From the NCBI GenBank assembly GCA_045638145.1, contig JAZUAU010000009.1, forward strand, positions 1 to 23,505: DNA of 23,505 nucleotides, written 5' to 3'. Position numbers and translations under genes: made by a program. The notes under the pieces are model-generated. The model was not told the DNA's origin. It made no database searches and saw only the letters and a program-made list of their open reading frames with translations. Numbering within the stretch: the stretch's first letter is position 1; each line of letters begins with the position of its first letter. Of the stretch, positions 6,701 to 15,176 are shown piece after piece. Origin of the DNA: SFWF01 sp045638145. GTDB lineage: Bacteria > Bacillota > Clostridia > Oscillospirales > Acutalibacteraceae.

Positions 6701-8294
6701 GTGTTTGTCCTCCAATTCGTTTAAGTACCTCGGCAAACCGAGCTGTGAACTCCTGCTCGCCGCCGTTATTACAAATTACGTGGTTCGTGCGCTCTTTATA
6801 AAATTCATCGGGCTTACCCGCATTTATGCGAAGAAGTGCCGCCGATTTCTCAATGCCATCACGCGAGAGAATTCTCGAAAGTCTTACATCTCTGTCTGCT
6901 AAAACTGCGATAACCACGGTGCAGATTCGGTCAATTCCGCTTTCATAAAGGGTTGGTGCATCGAGAAGCACCTTGCCCGTTTCGGCATTTTCTATTTTCC
7001 CCTCTATCAGCCTTGTAATGTATGGAAAAATAGTTTTATTTAAAAGCTCGGTTTTGTCGGAGCTTTTAAAAGCCTTTTCGGCAAGTGCTTTTCTGTTAAG
7101 TGTGTTGTCGGAATTTAGTATTTCAACACCAAACGCTTCAGACAGCGCCTTTAAGCAATCGGCATCTTTGGTTGCCTCTCTTGCAACCTTGTCGCAATTG
7201 ATTACGGTATAGCCCATATCCTCTGCAACACGGCAGGCAGAGGTCTTACCAGCACCCGTAGGACCTGTAAGGCCGACAATCGTTTTGAGCCTTATAATCT
7301 TAAAGCCAGCGGCACGAATCAGTCTGTTATAAACCGCAAGACCCACGCCGCTTTTCTTTGGTGCGTGAACATAAACCGTTTTAACACCGAGGCTGTCACT
7401 TTCGCGAAGGCGCTCAAAAATCAGTCTTGCCTGCTCCTCTTCGTCCTCTGCCGCACCGATTGAAAGGATGGGACAGTGGAGCTTTTCGGCATCCTCCTTA
7501 AAGCAGATTGCGGCGACGTCTGTTTTTTCATTCAGGAAATCTACAAACTCATCGCCCTCGGCTTCAACAAGATATACCTCGGTTTTGGGAGAATAGTGCT
7601 TATACATCATACCCGGAGATGCCGCCTTTTCGCCCTTTGGAATTTCTGATAACACCGCCTTGTCTATAACAAGGTCGGGCAGTATGTCGCGTAGCTCTTC
7701 TGCAGTAATTTTACCGGGGCGGAGAAGCCTTGGGGGATTTACTGCAAGGGATACAACGGTTGACTCAACGCCAACGCTAGAATGTCCCGATACCACAACT
7801 GCATCTATTCTGCCCGAAAGGTCGGCAATTACGTGGTCTGCCGTTGTGGGACTAGGGTTTCCCGAAAGGTTTGCCGACGGGGCGGCAAGGGGGATTCCGC
7901 ACTCGCGGATAATTCTTCTTGCAACCTCGTTTTCGGGCATTCGGACTGCAACGGTAGAAAGTCCTGCCGAAACACGGGGAGAAACCCTGTCAGTTCTTGG
8001 TAAAACCATTGTGAGGGGTCCCGGCCAGAAGCGTTCAGCAAGCTCTCTCGCCTCACCAGGCATTTGGCTTACAATATTATCTATTTCTTCTATATTGGAT
8101 ATGTGGACGATAAGGGGGTTATCCTGCGGTCTGCCCTTGGCTAAAAAGACCTTTTCAATTGCCTCATCCGAATAGGCAGAGGCAGCAAGACCGTAGACAG
8201 TTTCGGTAGGAATTGCAACAATTCCGCCGCTTTTAAGTATCTCTGCGGCGGTCTTTATCCCCTTTTCATCATCTTTCAGTATTTTTGTTTCCAT
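6693..8294 (-). CDS. Fusion of Sua5-type threonylcarbamoyl-AMP synthase and dephospho-CoA kinase
   Basis: One uninterrupted 533-residue frame carries two enzymes. Residues 1-336 are a long-form Sua5/TsaC: YrdC core with PTETVYGLAASA, KGRPQDNPLIVHI, PGPLTMVLPR and APSANLSGNPSPT, then the SPGMMYKHYSPK linker (226-237) and the C-terminal Sua5 domain. It makes threonylcarbamoyl-AMP for t6A37 of ANN-decoding tRNAs. Residues ~338-533 are CoaE: P-loop GLTGPTGAGKT (341-351), INCDKVAREA, LLDAPTLYESG and a lid region around RDVRLSRILSRDG. CoaE catalyses the last step of CoA synthesis. Key motifs of both enzymes are present. Its ATG overlaps the prfA stop (TAATG), and its end overlaps the aminopeptidase start. 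A sua5 gene next to prfA is common in Firmicutes; the in-frame CoaE tail is the odd part. Confidence 0.95.
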   Translation of the reverse strand: METKILKDDEKGIKTAAEILKSGGIVAIPTETVYGLAASAYSDEAIEKVFLAKGRPQDNPLIVHISNIEEIDNIVSQMPGEARELAERFWPGPLTMVLPRTDRVSPRVSAGLSTVAVRMPENEVARRIIRECGIPLAAPSANLSGNPSPTTADHVIADLSGRIDAVVVSGHSSVGVESTVVSLAVNPPRLLRPGKITAEELRDILPDLVIDKAVLSEIPKGEKAASPGMMYKHYSPKTEVYLVEAEGDEFVDFLNEKTDVAAICFKEDAEKLHCPILSIGAAEDEEEQARLIFERLRESDSLGVKTVYVHAPKKSGVGLAVYNRLIRAAGFKIIRLKTIVGLTGPTGAGKTSACRVAEDMGYTVINCDKVAREATKDADCLKALSEAFGVEILNSDNTLNRKALAEKAFKSSDKTELLNKTIFPYITRLIEGKIENAETGKVLLDAPTLYESGIDRICTVVIAVLADRDVRLSRILSRDGIEKSAALLRINAGKPDEFYKERTNHVICNNGGEQEFTARFAEVLKRIGGQTHE

Positions 8295-9367
8295 TATTCC
8301 TCTTCACTTTTTAGCATTTCTGCTCTGTAATATGTGATAAGTGAATCAACAACCTCATCAAGGTCGCCGTTTAAAATCTGGTCAATTTTATAAAGGGTAA
8401 GTCCGATTCTGTGGTCGGTAACTCGACCCTGAGGATAGTTGTAGGTGCGGATTCGCTCGCTTCGGTCACCCGTACCAACCTGCGCCTTACGGTCGGAAGC
8501 GATAGCCTCGGTCTGCTTTGCCTGCTCCATCTCGTAAAGACGGGAACGAAGTACCTTCATAGCCTTATCCTTGTTCTTGAACTGGCTTCTCTCATCCTGA
8601 CACTCAACGACAAGTCCCGTGGGTAGGTGGGTTATGCGGATTGCAGACTCGGTCTTGTTGATATGCTGACCGCCTGCACCCGATGAACGGTAGGTATCAA
8701 TCTGCAAATCGGCAGGGTTAATGTCAATTTCAACGTCCTCGGCTTCTGGAAGCACGGCAACCGTAACGGTTGAGGTGTGGATTCTGCCCGAGGTTTCGGT
8801 TTCGGGAACACGTTGCACGCGGTGAACTCCGCTTTCGTACTTAAAGCGAGAATATGCCCCCTCGCCCTCAATCATAAAGCTTACTTCCTTACATCCGCCA
8901 AGCTCGGTTTCGTTAAGGTTTATAACGTCAACCTTAAATCGCTTCGACTCAGCATACATTGAGTACATTCTAAAAAGAGAATGAGCAAATAAAGCCGCCT
9001 CCTCGCCGCCTGCACCGCCGCGAATTTCAACAATAACATTGCGGTCGTCATTGAGGTCCTTGGGAAGAAGCAGAATTTTGAGTTCCTCAGCAATCCTTTC
9101 AATATCAGCCTTTGCGGTAAGGTATTCTTCCTCGACAAGCTCCTTGAAATCCTTATCAAGACCGCCCTCGTCAAGAAGCATTTTTGCCTCTTCCTCGCTC
9201 GATTTTACCACAGTATATTCGCGGTATTTTTCCACCACGGGAGAAATCTCCTTATGCTCCTTCATCAATCTTTTGAAAAGTTCGTTATCGGCTACAACCT
9301 CGGGGGTTGATAAAAGACCGTTAATTTCCTCAAAGCGTTTTTCTACAAATGCTAATTTATCAAACAT
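8294..9367 (-). CDS. prfA: Peptide chain release factor 1
   Basis: RF1 reads UAA and UAG in the ribosomal A site and triggers peptide release. The 357-residue length is normal. The catalytic GGQ is at residues 232-234 (SSGAGGQHINKTESAIRITH), and the stop-codon-reading PxT tripeptide appears as PET at 188-190, within QRVPETETSGRIHTST. The N-terminal half is the expected helical domain. It starts 3 bases after the DUF951 stop and overlaps the Sua5-CoaE ATG by one base. The methyltransferase gene prmC, which often neighbours prfA and methylates the GGQ glutamine, is not in this operon. Confidence 0.98.
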   Translation of the reverse strand: MFDKLAFVEKRFEEINGLLSTPEVVADNELFKRLMKEHKEISPVVEKYREYTVVKSSEEEAKMLLDEGGLDKDFKELVEEEYLTAKADIERIAEELKILLLPKDLNDDRNVIVEIRGGAGGEEAALFAHSLFRMYSMYAESKRFKVDVINLNETELGGCKEVSFMIEGEGAYSRFKYESGVHRVQRVPETETSGRIHTSTVTVAVLPEAEDVEIDINPADLQIDTYRSSGAGGQHINKTESAIRITHLPTGLVVECQDERSQFKNKDKAMKVLRSRLYEMEQAKQTEAIASDRKAQVGTGDRSERIRTYNYPQGRVTDHRIGLTLYKIDQILNGDLDEVVDSLITYYRAEMLKSEEE

Positions 9368-9370
9368 ATA

Positions 9371-9565
9371 TTACTCTCCGTCTTCACGAATTATTTTCTT
9401 TATACTTTTCTCAACGCTTACACGGGGTAGCATTACCTCGTGACCGCAACCGGTACAACGGATTTTAAAATCCATACCAACGCGAATCGCCATGAAGGTA
9501 TTTGCACCGCAAGGGTGTTTTTTCTTCATAAGAAGGGTATCTCCTACCCTAACGTCCATCGGCAA
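9371..9565 (-). CDS. DUF951 family protein
   Basis: Small protein, 62-64 residues, with the DUF951 pattern: VRVGDTLLMKKKHPCGANTF, RVGMDFKIRCTGCGHEVMLPR and a basic tail. One cysteine (HPCG) and a CxxC (CTGC) could bind a metal. Function is unknown. It is the first gene of the operon, 3 bases before prfA. The start may be TTG at 9565 (8 bases after GGGGG at 9574-9578) or ATG at 9559 (14 bases after it); spacing favours TTG. Confidence 0.88.
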   Translation of the reverse strand: MPMDVRVGDTLLMKKKHPCGANTFMAIRVGMDFKIRCTGCGHEVMLPRVSVEKSIKKIIREDGE

Positions 9566-9595
9566 AGCCCACGCCCCCTTTTACATTATTTAGTT

Positions 9596-9624
9596 ATTAT
9601 AGCACAAAAAATTTAATGACGCAA
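9596..9624 (-). promoter_or_regulatory. Sigma-A promoter of the DUF951-prfA-azlD operon
   Basis: On the minus strand TTGCGT (9619-9624) and a perfect TATAAT (9596-9601) are 17 bases apart, with an extended -10 TGC directly before TATAAT. It lies about 30 bases before the DUF951 start, and no other strong promoter is seen between the tightly packed genes down to 4064. Confidence 0.8.
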
Positions 9625-9631
9625 TATCTTC

Positions 9632-9660
9632 TTGATAAACGGTAATTATAATGTTATTAT
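9632..9660 (+). promoter_or_regulatory. Candidate promoter of the yhaO-like/yhaN-like/galM genes
   Basis: TTGATA (9632-9637) and TATTAT (9655-9660) are 17 bases apart, about 33 bases before the TTG start at 9693. It is back to back with the opposite-strand operon promoter at 9596-9624. A TATAAT at 9647-9652 is badly spaced from this -35 and was not used. Confidence 0.6.
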
Positions 9661-9692
9661 TAATATATATTTAAAGTTTTGGGGGTATACTT

Positions 9693-10820
9693 TTGTCTTT
9701 GAAAGTTTTTCACACCGCCGACTGGCATCTCGCTGCAGAGGTGTCTTATCTCGGCGCAAAGGCCGCCGCACGCCGCTATGAAATGCTCGCTACGTTTAAA
9801 AATGCTGTCGACTACTGTAAAGAAAACGGTGTTTCGGTGTTTTTAATCGCTGGCGACCTTTTTGATTCAAATAAAGCCGCCGAGGATTTTGCTCCTTCGG
9901 TTTTTGAGTATATTAAAAATGCCAAAGAGATTAAATTCTTTTATGTTGCAGGAAATCACGACCCGCTTGATGCCGCATCAGCTATGAAGGAGCGCGAAAC
10001 ACCCGAAAATCTTTACGTTTTCGGTACAGATTATGAGATAAAAGAATTTTCTGATGATGGCTTTAGAATTATCGGGCGCTCCTTCCCCCATTCGTCGCAG
10101 GAGGCAAAGCCCTTTAATACCGAATTTCCCGATGACGGACTCGTTAATATTATGCTTCTTCACGCCGATGCAAGTGGAGATAAAAGCAGCCCCTACAACC
10201 CCATAGACCGCGACTTTATTGAAAATTCGGCTGTGGATTATCTTGCACTCGGCCACATACATAAACGCACCTCTCCCGCAAAATTTGGAAAAACCACCTT
10301 TGCCTATTCAGGCTCACCCGAGGGTCATGGTTTTGATGAAGAAGGAATCAGAGGAGGTTATCTTGCAGAGATTTCAAAGGCTGCTTGTAGCCTTACCTTT
10401 GTAAGGTTAAACCGCCGCACCCACAGGGTTTTAAAGATAGATATTTCAGAGGCTTCGTCCTCAATTCGCGCCGCCGATATTATTCTCGAAAAACTGTCGA
10501 ATGATTTTGGCGAGGGCTACGTGAACGACCTTTATGAAATTATCCTCACAGGTGCAGTAGCAGAGGATGTTACCATTAAAAAAACAGAAATTTTACAAAT
10601 TCTCAGTGATAAGCTTTATTTTGTAAGGATAAAGGACGGTACAAAAAGAACCTATGACCTCGACGCCCTTAAGAACGAGGCTTCACTCAAAGGTATTTTT
10701 GTAAAAAAGATACTTGAAAGAATAGAAAAGGCCGAAGAAGCTGAGCTTACGAGCTTAAATGCGGCTTTGGAGCTTGGACTGGCAGCATTTGATTCGGAGG
10801 TGGCATATAATGAAGATTAA
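9693..10820 (+). CDS. SbcD/YhaO-like DNA repair metallophosphoesterase
   Basis: 375-residue calcineurin-like phosphoesterase of the Mre11/SbcD class. The metal-site motifs appear in order: FHTADWHL, LIAGDLFDSN, YVAGNHDP, LLHAD and LALGHIHK. By family it would be the Mn-dependent nuclease subunit that acts with a coiled-coil ATPase on DNA ends. It is closer to the shorter YhaO type than to classical SbcD, judging by size and by its YhaN-like partner. The start is TTG, with GGGGG 7 bases upstream. Its last 11 bases overlap the ATPase gene, a tight link that supports a two-subunit complex. Confidence 0.88.
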   Translation: MSLKVFHTADWHLAAEVSYLGAKAAARRYEMLATFKNAVDYCKENGVSVFLIAGDLFDSNKAAEDFAPSVFEYIKNAKEIKFFYVAGNHDPLDAASAMKERETPENLYVFGTDYEIKEFSDDGFRIIGRSFPHSSQEAKPFNTEFPDDGLVNIMLLHADASGDKSSPYNPIDRDFIENSAVDYLALGHIHKRTSPAKFGKTTFAYSGSPEGHGFDEEGIRGGYLAEISKAACSLTFVRLNRRTHRVLKIDISEASSSIRAADIILEKLSNDFGEGYVNDLYEIILTGAVAEDVTIKKTEILQILSDKLYFVRIKDGTKRTYDLDALKNEASLKGIFVKKILERIEKAEEAELTSLNAALELGLAAFDSEVAYNED

Positions 10821-13179
10821 CAGTTGTAATATTACCTCCTTCGGTAAGTTCAAAAACTTTAAAATAGATTTTTCGGACGGGCTTAATATAGTCTACGGTG
10901 AAAACGAGGCGGGCAAATCTACCATAATGGCATTTATAAAAATGATGTTTTACGGCTACAGTGGAAAGGCTTCCGACCTTGAGAAAAATCCCCGAAAGAA
11001 ATATATGCCGTGGGATTCCTCTCAAATGGGTGGCAGTGTTAATTTTATTCATAACGGCAAAAGTTACCGCTTAACAAGAGAATTTAAAGGCAGTAACGCC
11101 ACCGATAAAATTACCCTAACCGATACCGACCTTGGGGTGGATATTAAGCTATCCACAAAGGGCGACGTTGGCTCGGAGATTTTTGGAATCAGCGATGCAG
11201 CTTTTGAGAGAACACTCTTTATATGGGGACTTGGTGTTCCCGAAAAGAATGCAGCTGCAGAGGGCGAAATCAACGGAAAGCTCTCTAATATTGCCTCAAC
11301 CGGCGATGAGGATGTCTCGGTCGAGCTTGTAAAGAACAGAATTTTAAAAGCAAAAGAATGCCTTATGTCAAGAAGTGGTAAAATAGGCGCTTATGATAAG
11401 CGAAGGGCAAATACCGAAGCTTTAAAAACAGAGCTAGCCTCCGCCAGAGAAAATGAATTAAAAGCATTAGAACTCGAAGAAAAAATTGCCGAAAAAGAAA
11501 AGGAAGCCAGCGCGGTTAAAGCAGAGGGCGACCGACTTTTCAAGATTATGAAAAAGGCAGACCTCTTTAAAAAGCGCGCGAATTTGACTAAATATATAGA
11601 TGCTTTCGAGACAGAAAAAAAGTTTAAAAAGGCTCTTGCACTGCCGAATGGCGAACTGGCAGACAAGCCCTATTCCGACAGAATCCGAAGCGGCGTTGCA
11701 GAGCTTCAGCTTTTACAGAAAAATCTATCGGAAACGGAAGGTATCGTTAATTCACTAAAGAACGACCTTGAGGCTCTAAAGGTTGAAGATAGCTATAAAC
11801 TTGACAATCTCCGCGCGGACAAAAGCGATATTGAAACAAAGCTTACAGCGGCTGAAAGTAATGCCGACCGCGTACGCGAAAGGGTTACTACCCTACAGAT
11901 TGCAACGAGCGGAAAACCCGAAACCAAGCCGAACACCCTACTTGTTGTTTTAGGGTTAATCCTTGCGACTGTGGGCGGTATCGCCGCGGCAATTACCTTG
12001 AGACGCAATATGCCTCTATTCTACGGTGAAATTAGTGGTGCCGCTATCGGTCTTATCCTTTTCCTGCTTGGATTTATATTAAAGAAAAAGCTTTCAGATG
12101 GAGGACTAAAGGAAGAGCTTGTTTCAGCACAGGGCGAACTTGACGGATTGCTTGCAAAAATCGCCGACCTCAAATCCCGCCTTGACCGCACCGATAGTGA
12201 AATAAATTCTTATCTTATTGATAGTGGCAGTAAAAAGGCTCTGCTAGAGGCAAAGCAGTCGGAGCTTTTCAGAATGCAGGAATCTTTACTTTCCAAAAAA
12301 GATGAATTTATATCCAAAAAGGCGGCAGTATCAACACTTTGTGAGCCCTTCGGACTCTTTGCCGAGATTAGCGACGCTCTTCAAATTGCGGATGACATTT
12401 CAGACAAGAATGATGCCCTAAAGGCAGCAGAGGTGGCGCGTAATCTTGCGGCAGACTCTACCAATTGTCAAAGCTATGAAGAGGCAAAGGCAAGGCTTTC
12501 AGATCTTAACTCCGATGAAACACTTCGCGATATTACCCACGAAGAAGCCGAAAATGCAAAGGATAAAATCAGAACCATAACAACAGAGTCGGTCAAACTG
12601 CGTGAGGAACTTACAGGTCTTCGTCACACACTTCACAATCTTCTTTCAAGCAGTCGCACCGTTCCCGTTATCGAACTCCAAATTAAAGAAAATGAAGCCA
12701 AACTCGAAGCAGAGAAGGCTTTCTGTGATGCAGCAGATATCGCTGTTACAACGCTTACCGACAGTTTTGCAGATATGCGCAGAAGTTTCGGCAATGTGCT
12801 AGAAAGCGAAACCTCGAAGATATTTTGCGGTCTTACAAATGGGGTTTACAGGTCGGTAGATATTTCAAAGGACTTGGACATCAAGGTTAATCGAGATGAT
12901 ACACTCGGCGCAAAGGAATGGCAGTTTTTAAGCAGCGGCACAGCCGACCAGGCATATTTGTCTTTACGTATTGCTCTGTCAAGGCTTCTTGAAGGCGAAG
13001 AAAATTCTCTCCCCCTTATCCTCGACGACCCCCTCACACAATATGACGATACGAGGGCAGAATCGGCGTTATCCTACCTATCAGACTATGCAAAATCTCA
13101 TCAGATTATTCTTTTCACCTGTCACTCTAAAATTCGGGACACCGCTGAGAAGCTTGGCGCATCCATAAAGCAAATGTAA
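10810..13179 (+). CDS. YhaN/SbcC-like AAA coiled-coil ATPase with a central membrane hairpin
   Basis: 789 residues from the ATG at 10810, chosen because GGAGG lies at 10796-10800; the upstream in-frame ATG has no such site. Walker A is GENEAGKST (30-38), the ABC signature region is LSSGTADQAYLSLRIALSRLL, Walker B is LPLILDDPLTQYDD (Asp739/740), and a TCHSK switch histidine follows. The middle is Lys/Glu-rich coiled coil. Instead of an Rad50/SbcC CxxC zinc hook, the centre has two hydrophobic stretches (~375-397 and ~406-428) separated by a short loop, a likely membrane hairpin at the coil apex. This matches my recollection of YhaN. It probably works with the overlapping nuclease gene in DNA end processing. 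Confidence 0.88.
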   Translation: MKINSCNITSFGKFKNFKIDFSDGLNIVYGENEAGKSTIMAFIKMMFYGYSGKASDLEKNPRKKYMPWDSSQMGGSVNFIHNGKSYRLTREFKGSNATDKITLTDTDLGVDIKLSTKGDVGSEIFGISDAAFERTLFIWGLGVPEKNAAAEGEINGKLSNIASTGDEDVSVELVKNRILKAKECLMSRSGKIGAYDKRRANTEALKTELASARENELKALELEEKIAEKEKEASAVKAEGDRLFKIMKKADLFKKRANLTKYIDAFETEKKFKKALALPNGELADKPYSDRIRSGVAELQLLQKNLSETEGIVNSLKNDLEALKVEDSYKLDNLRADKSDIETKLTAAESNADRVRERVTTLQIATSGKPETKPNTLLVVLGLILATVGGIAAAITLRRNMPLFYGEISGAAIGLILFLLGFILKKKLSDGGLKEELVSAQGELDGLLAKIADLKSRLDRTDSEINSYLIDSGSKKALLEAKQSELFRMQESLLSKKDEFISKKAAVSTLCEPFGLFAEISDALQIADDISDKNDALKAAEVARNLAADSTNCQSYEEAKARLSDLNSDETLRDITHEEAENAKDKIRTITTESVKLREELTGLRHTLHNLLSSSRTVPVIELQIKENEAKLEAEKAFCDAADIAVTTLTDSFADMRRSFGNVLESETSKIFCGLTNGVYRSVDISKDLDIKVNRDDTLGAKEWQFLSSGTADQAYLSLRIALSRLLEGEENSLPLILDDPLTQYDDTRAESALSYLSDYAKSHQIILFTCHSKIRDTAEKLGASIKQM

Positions 13180-13191
13180 AGGATAATACTT

Positions 13192-14235
13192 ATGGTAACA
13201 AAACACTTTTTCGGAAAAACCGCAAAGGGCTGGAAAACAACCCTATTCACCATTAAAAACGAAAAGACAACCGTGTCAGTTTGTGATTTTGGTGCTACCC
13301 TTGTCGATTTTATTGTCCCCGATAAAAACGGAGTAATGACCGATATTAACCTTGGCTATGACAATGCCTATATCTATGACACCGACCGCTCAACCTATTT
13401 TGGAGGTACTATCGGCAGATTTGCAAACAGAATTAAGGGTGGTAAATTCACCCTTAACGGCAAGGAATATACCCTCACTCGTAATAATAACGGCAAGAAC
13501 TGTCTGCACGGCGGTATCGACGGCTTCAATTTTTATATGTATGATGCCGAGATTGGCGAAAACTATGTTGCTTTCTCCCGTGTGTCACCCGACGGTGAGG
13601 AGGGCTTCCCCGGCAATCTGAAATTCACGGTTAAATATACCCTTGAGGATACCGCTCTCTCTATTGAGTATTTTGCAGAAAGTGACGCTGATACCGTTAT
13701 TGGCTTTACAAACCACGCTTATTTTAATCTTAACGGCTCACGCAGCGGCACAGATGTGCTTAACCATACGCTTATGGTAAATGCCGAGGCCTACGGTGTT
13801 GTTGATAACGATGCACTTTTCACAGGAGAGATAAGACCCGTAGAAAATACTGTTTTCGATTTCAGAAAGTCGGCTCTACTTCGTGACAGACTGCTCTCGG
13901 GCGACCCCGATATCAAGCACTCAAATGACGGTATTGACAACTTCTTCCCCTGCCGCGCCGCAAAGGGAGATATGTATCTTAACTCCTCTATTCACTGTGT
14001 TGACAACGGAATAACTCTCGACTGCTACACCGACCAGCTTGGCGTTCAGGTCTACACCGCCGCTTTTGTTGACACCACAGGAAAGGGAGGCACAAAGCAC
14101 GGAAAGTATGCAGGCATCTGCCTTGAGACCGGCAACTATGCCAATGCGATAAATCTTCCCTATGTTGCCTCCCCCATTCTCAAAGCGGGAGAAAGATATT
14201 ATTCAAAAACAGTGTACAAAGCAAGTGTAAAATAA
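13192..14235 (+). CDS. galM: Aldose 1-epimerase (mutarotase)
   Basis: Interconverts alpha and beta anomers of aldoses such as galactose or glucose in the cytoplasm. The 347-residue length is normal. Motifs are GGTIGRFANRIKGGKFTLNG, NGKNCLHGGIDGFNF, GFTNHAYFNLNG with catalytic His175, and GICLETGNYANAINLP with catalytic base Glu312. It starts 12 bases after the ATPase stop with an AAAGGATAA ribosome site, so it is probably the last gene of this transcript. No other galactose gene is adjacent, so the sugar served is not evident. Confidence 0.96.
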   Translation: MVTKHFFGKTAKGWKTTLFTIKNEKTTVSVCDFGATLVDFIVPDKNGVMTDINLGYDNAYIYDTDRSTYFGGTIGRFANRIKGGKFTLNGKEYTLTRNNNGKNCLHGGIDGFNFYMYDAEIGENYVAFSRVSPDGEEGFPGNLKFTVKYTLEDTALSIEYFAESDADTVIGFTNHAYFNLNGSRSGTDVLNHTLMVNAEAYGVVDNDALFTGEIRPVENTVFDFRKSALLRDRLLSGDPDIKHSNDGIDNFFPCRAAKGDMYLNSSIHCVDNGITLDCYTDQLGVQVYTAAFVDTTGKGGTKHGKYAGICLETGNYANAINLPYVASPILKAGERYYSKTVYKASVK

Positions 14236-14271
14236 AAAAATGAGCCTGCGAGAATTCTCGCAGGCTTTTTC
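14233..14271. terminator. Bidirectional terminator between galM and rubrerythrin
   Basis: The 24 bases 14243-14266 are fully self-complementary (arm AGCCTGCGAGAA), flanked by an A-run on the left and a T-run on the right. The geometry suits termination from both convergent genes. Confidence 0.92.
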
Positions 14272-14281
14272 ATCCTCTTAA

Positions 14282-14815
14282 TTAATAGTTTTCTGCACGA
14301 ACCTCGAAATAGGACTTCGGATGAGCACATACGGGGCAAACCTCGGGAGCCTTCTTGCCCATTACAAGGTGTCCACAGTTGCGGCACTCCCACATAGTCT
14401 CCTCTGCCTTCTCAAATACAGCCTGCATCTCTACATTAGAGAGAAGAGCGCGATATGTTTCCACGTGACTCTTTACAATAGCGGCTACCATACGGAATTT
14501 CTTTGCAAGGTCGTGGAAGCCTTCCTCATCAGCCTCATCAGCAAAGGTCGAGTACATATCGGTCCACTCATAGTTTTCACCTTCGGCAGCGGCAAGCAGA
14601 TTCTTTGCGGTGTCGCCGAGCTCCCCAAGCTCCTTAAACCACATTTTAGCGTGCTCTTTTTCGTTGTCTGCGGTCTTCTGGAAGATGGCGGAAATCTGCT
14701 CATAGCCTTCCTTCTTTGCGACAGAGGCAAAGTATGTATACTTGTTTCTCGCCTGGCTCTCGCCTGCAAAAGCAGCCCAGAGATTTTTTTCGGTCTTTGT
14801 ACCTGCGTATTTCAT
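14282..14815 (-). CDS. Rubrerythrin, full length
   Basis: 177-residue intact rubrerythrin, reducing hydrogen peroxide with electrons passed through its rubredoxin-like site. Diiron-domain motifs are FAGESQARNKYTYFA and TADNEKEHAKMWF (Glu52, His55); the C-terminal Fe(Cys)4 site is CRNC (144, 147) and CPVC (160, 163). It is a paralog of the frameshifted copy at 2740-3277. AAAGGAG lies just before the ATG. A near-consensus promoter with an inverted repeat across the probable transcription start suggests control by a stress regulator. The XRE gene upstream on the same strand ends inside this promoter region, so some read-through is possible. Confidence 0.97.
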   Translation of the reverse strand: MKYAGTKTEKNLWAAFAGESQARNKYTYFASVAKKEGYEQISAIFQKTADNEKEHAKMWFKELGELGDTAKNLLAAAEGENYEWTDMYSTFADEADEEGFHDLAKKFRMVAAIVKSHVETYRALLSNVEMQAVFEKAEETMWECRNCGHLVMGKKAPEVCPVCAHPKSYFEVRAENY

Positions 14816-14841
14816 AGTTTTGTTCTCCTTTGAAATAAAAT

Positions 14842-14888
14842 AGTAATTGTTACTGATTTAATTATATACCTTTAGAAAAATTTGTCAA
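14842..14888 (-). promoter_or_regulatory. Rubrerythrin promoter with operator-like inverted repeat
   Basis: On the minus strand TTGACA (14883-14888) and TATAAT (14861-14866), both perfect, are 16 bases apart. An inverted repeat AGTAA-TTG-TTACT (14842-14854) covers the expected start site. It partly resembles a PerR/Fur-type box (9 of 15 positions by eye against the Bacillus PerR consensus), which would fit a peroxide-defence gene; the regulator is inference. Confidence 0.75.
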
Positions 14889-14900
14889 GAGGTTTTTTAT

Positions 14901-15125
14901 TTATCTTTCGGGATAGTTCATATCTTTTGGCAAACCGAGAATATAATCGGCAGAAACCTTGAAAAACTCGCAGTAACTTATCAAAGCCTCATCGTTAATA
15001 TGCGCACTGCCTGTTTCTAATCTTGAAATTTGCATTTGACTCAAATTCAATTTCTTTCCCAATTCAGTTTGATTAAGATTCGTGTTTTCTTCACGGAGCG
15101 CTTTAATTCTATCAGCAATCGTCAT
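14901..15125 (-). CDS. Small XRE-family DNA-binding regulator
   Basis: 74 residues, essentially one HTH_3 (Cro/C1) domain: IADRIKALREENTNLNQTEL leads into the first helices, followed by GKKLNLSQMQISRLETGSA (helix-turn-helix) and SYCEFFKVSADYILGLPK, typical of this family. The ATG at 15125 is used because AGAGGTG lies 6 bases before it; the in-frame GTG at 15134 overlaps that site. With no second domain it is probably a simple dimeric repressor or activator. A perfect palindrome at 15177-15197 and a further AAACGA half-site at 15155-15160 upstream suggest autoregulation. It could be a remnant of a mobile element or toxin-antitoxin-type locus, but no partner gene is adjacent. Confidence 0.9.
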   Translation of the reverse strand: MTIADRIKALREENTNLNQTELGKKLNLSQMQISRLETGSAHINDEALISYCEFFKVSADYILGLPKDMNYPER

Positions 15126-15176
15126 ATAAATCACCTCTGAAAGAATTTTATCATAAACGAAAATCGACTATTGACT

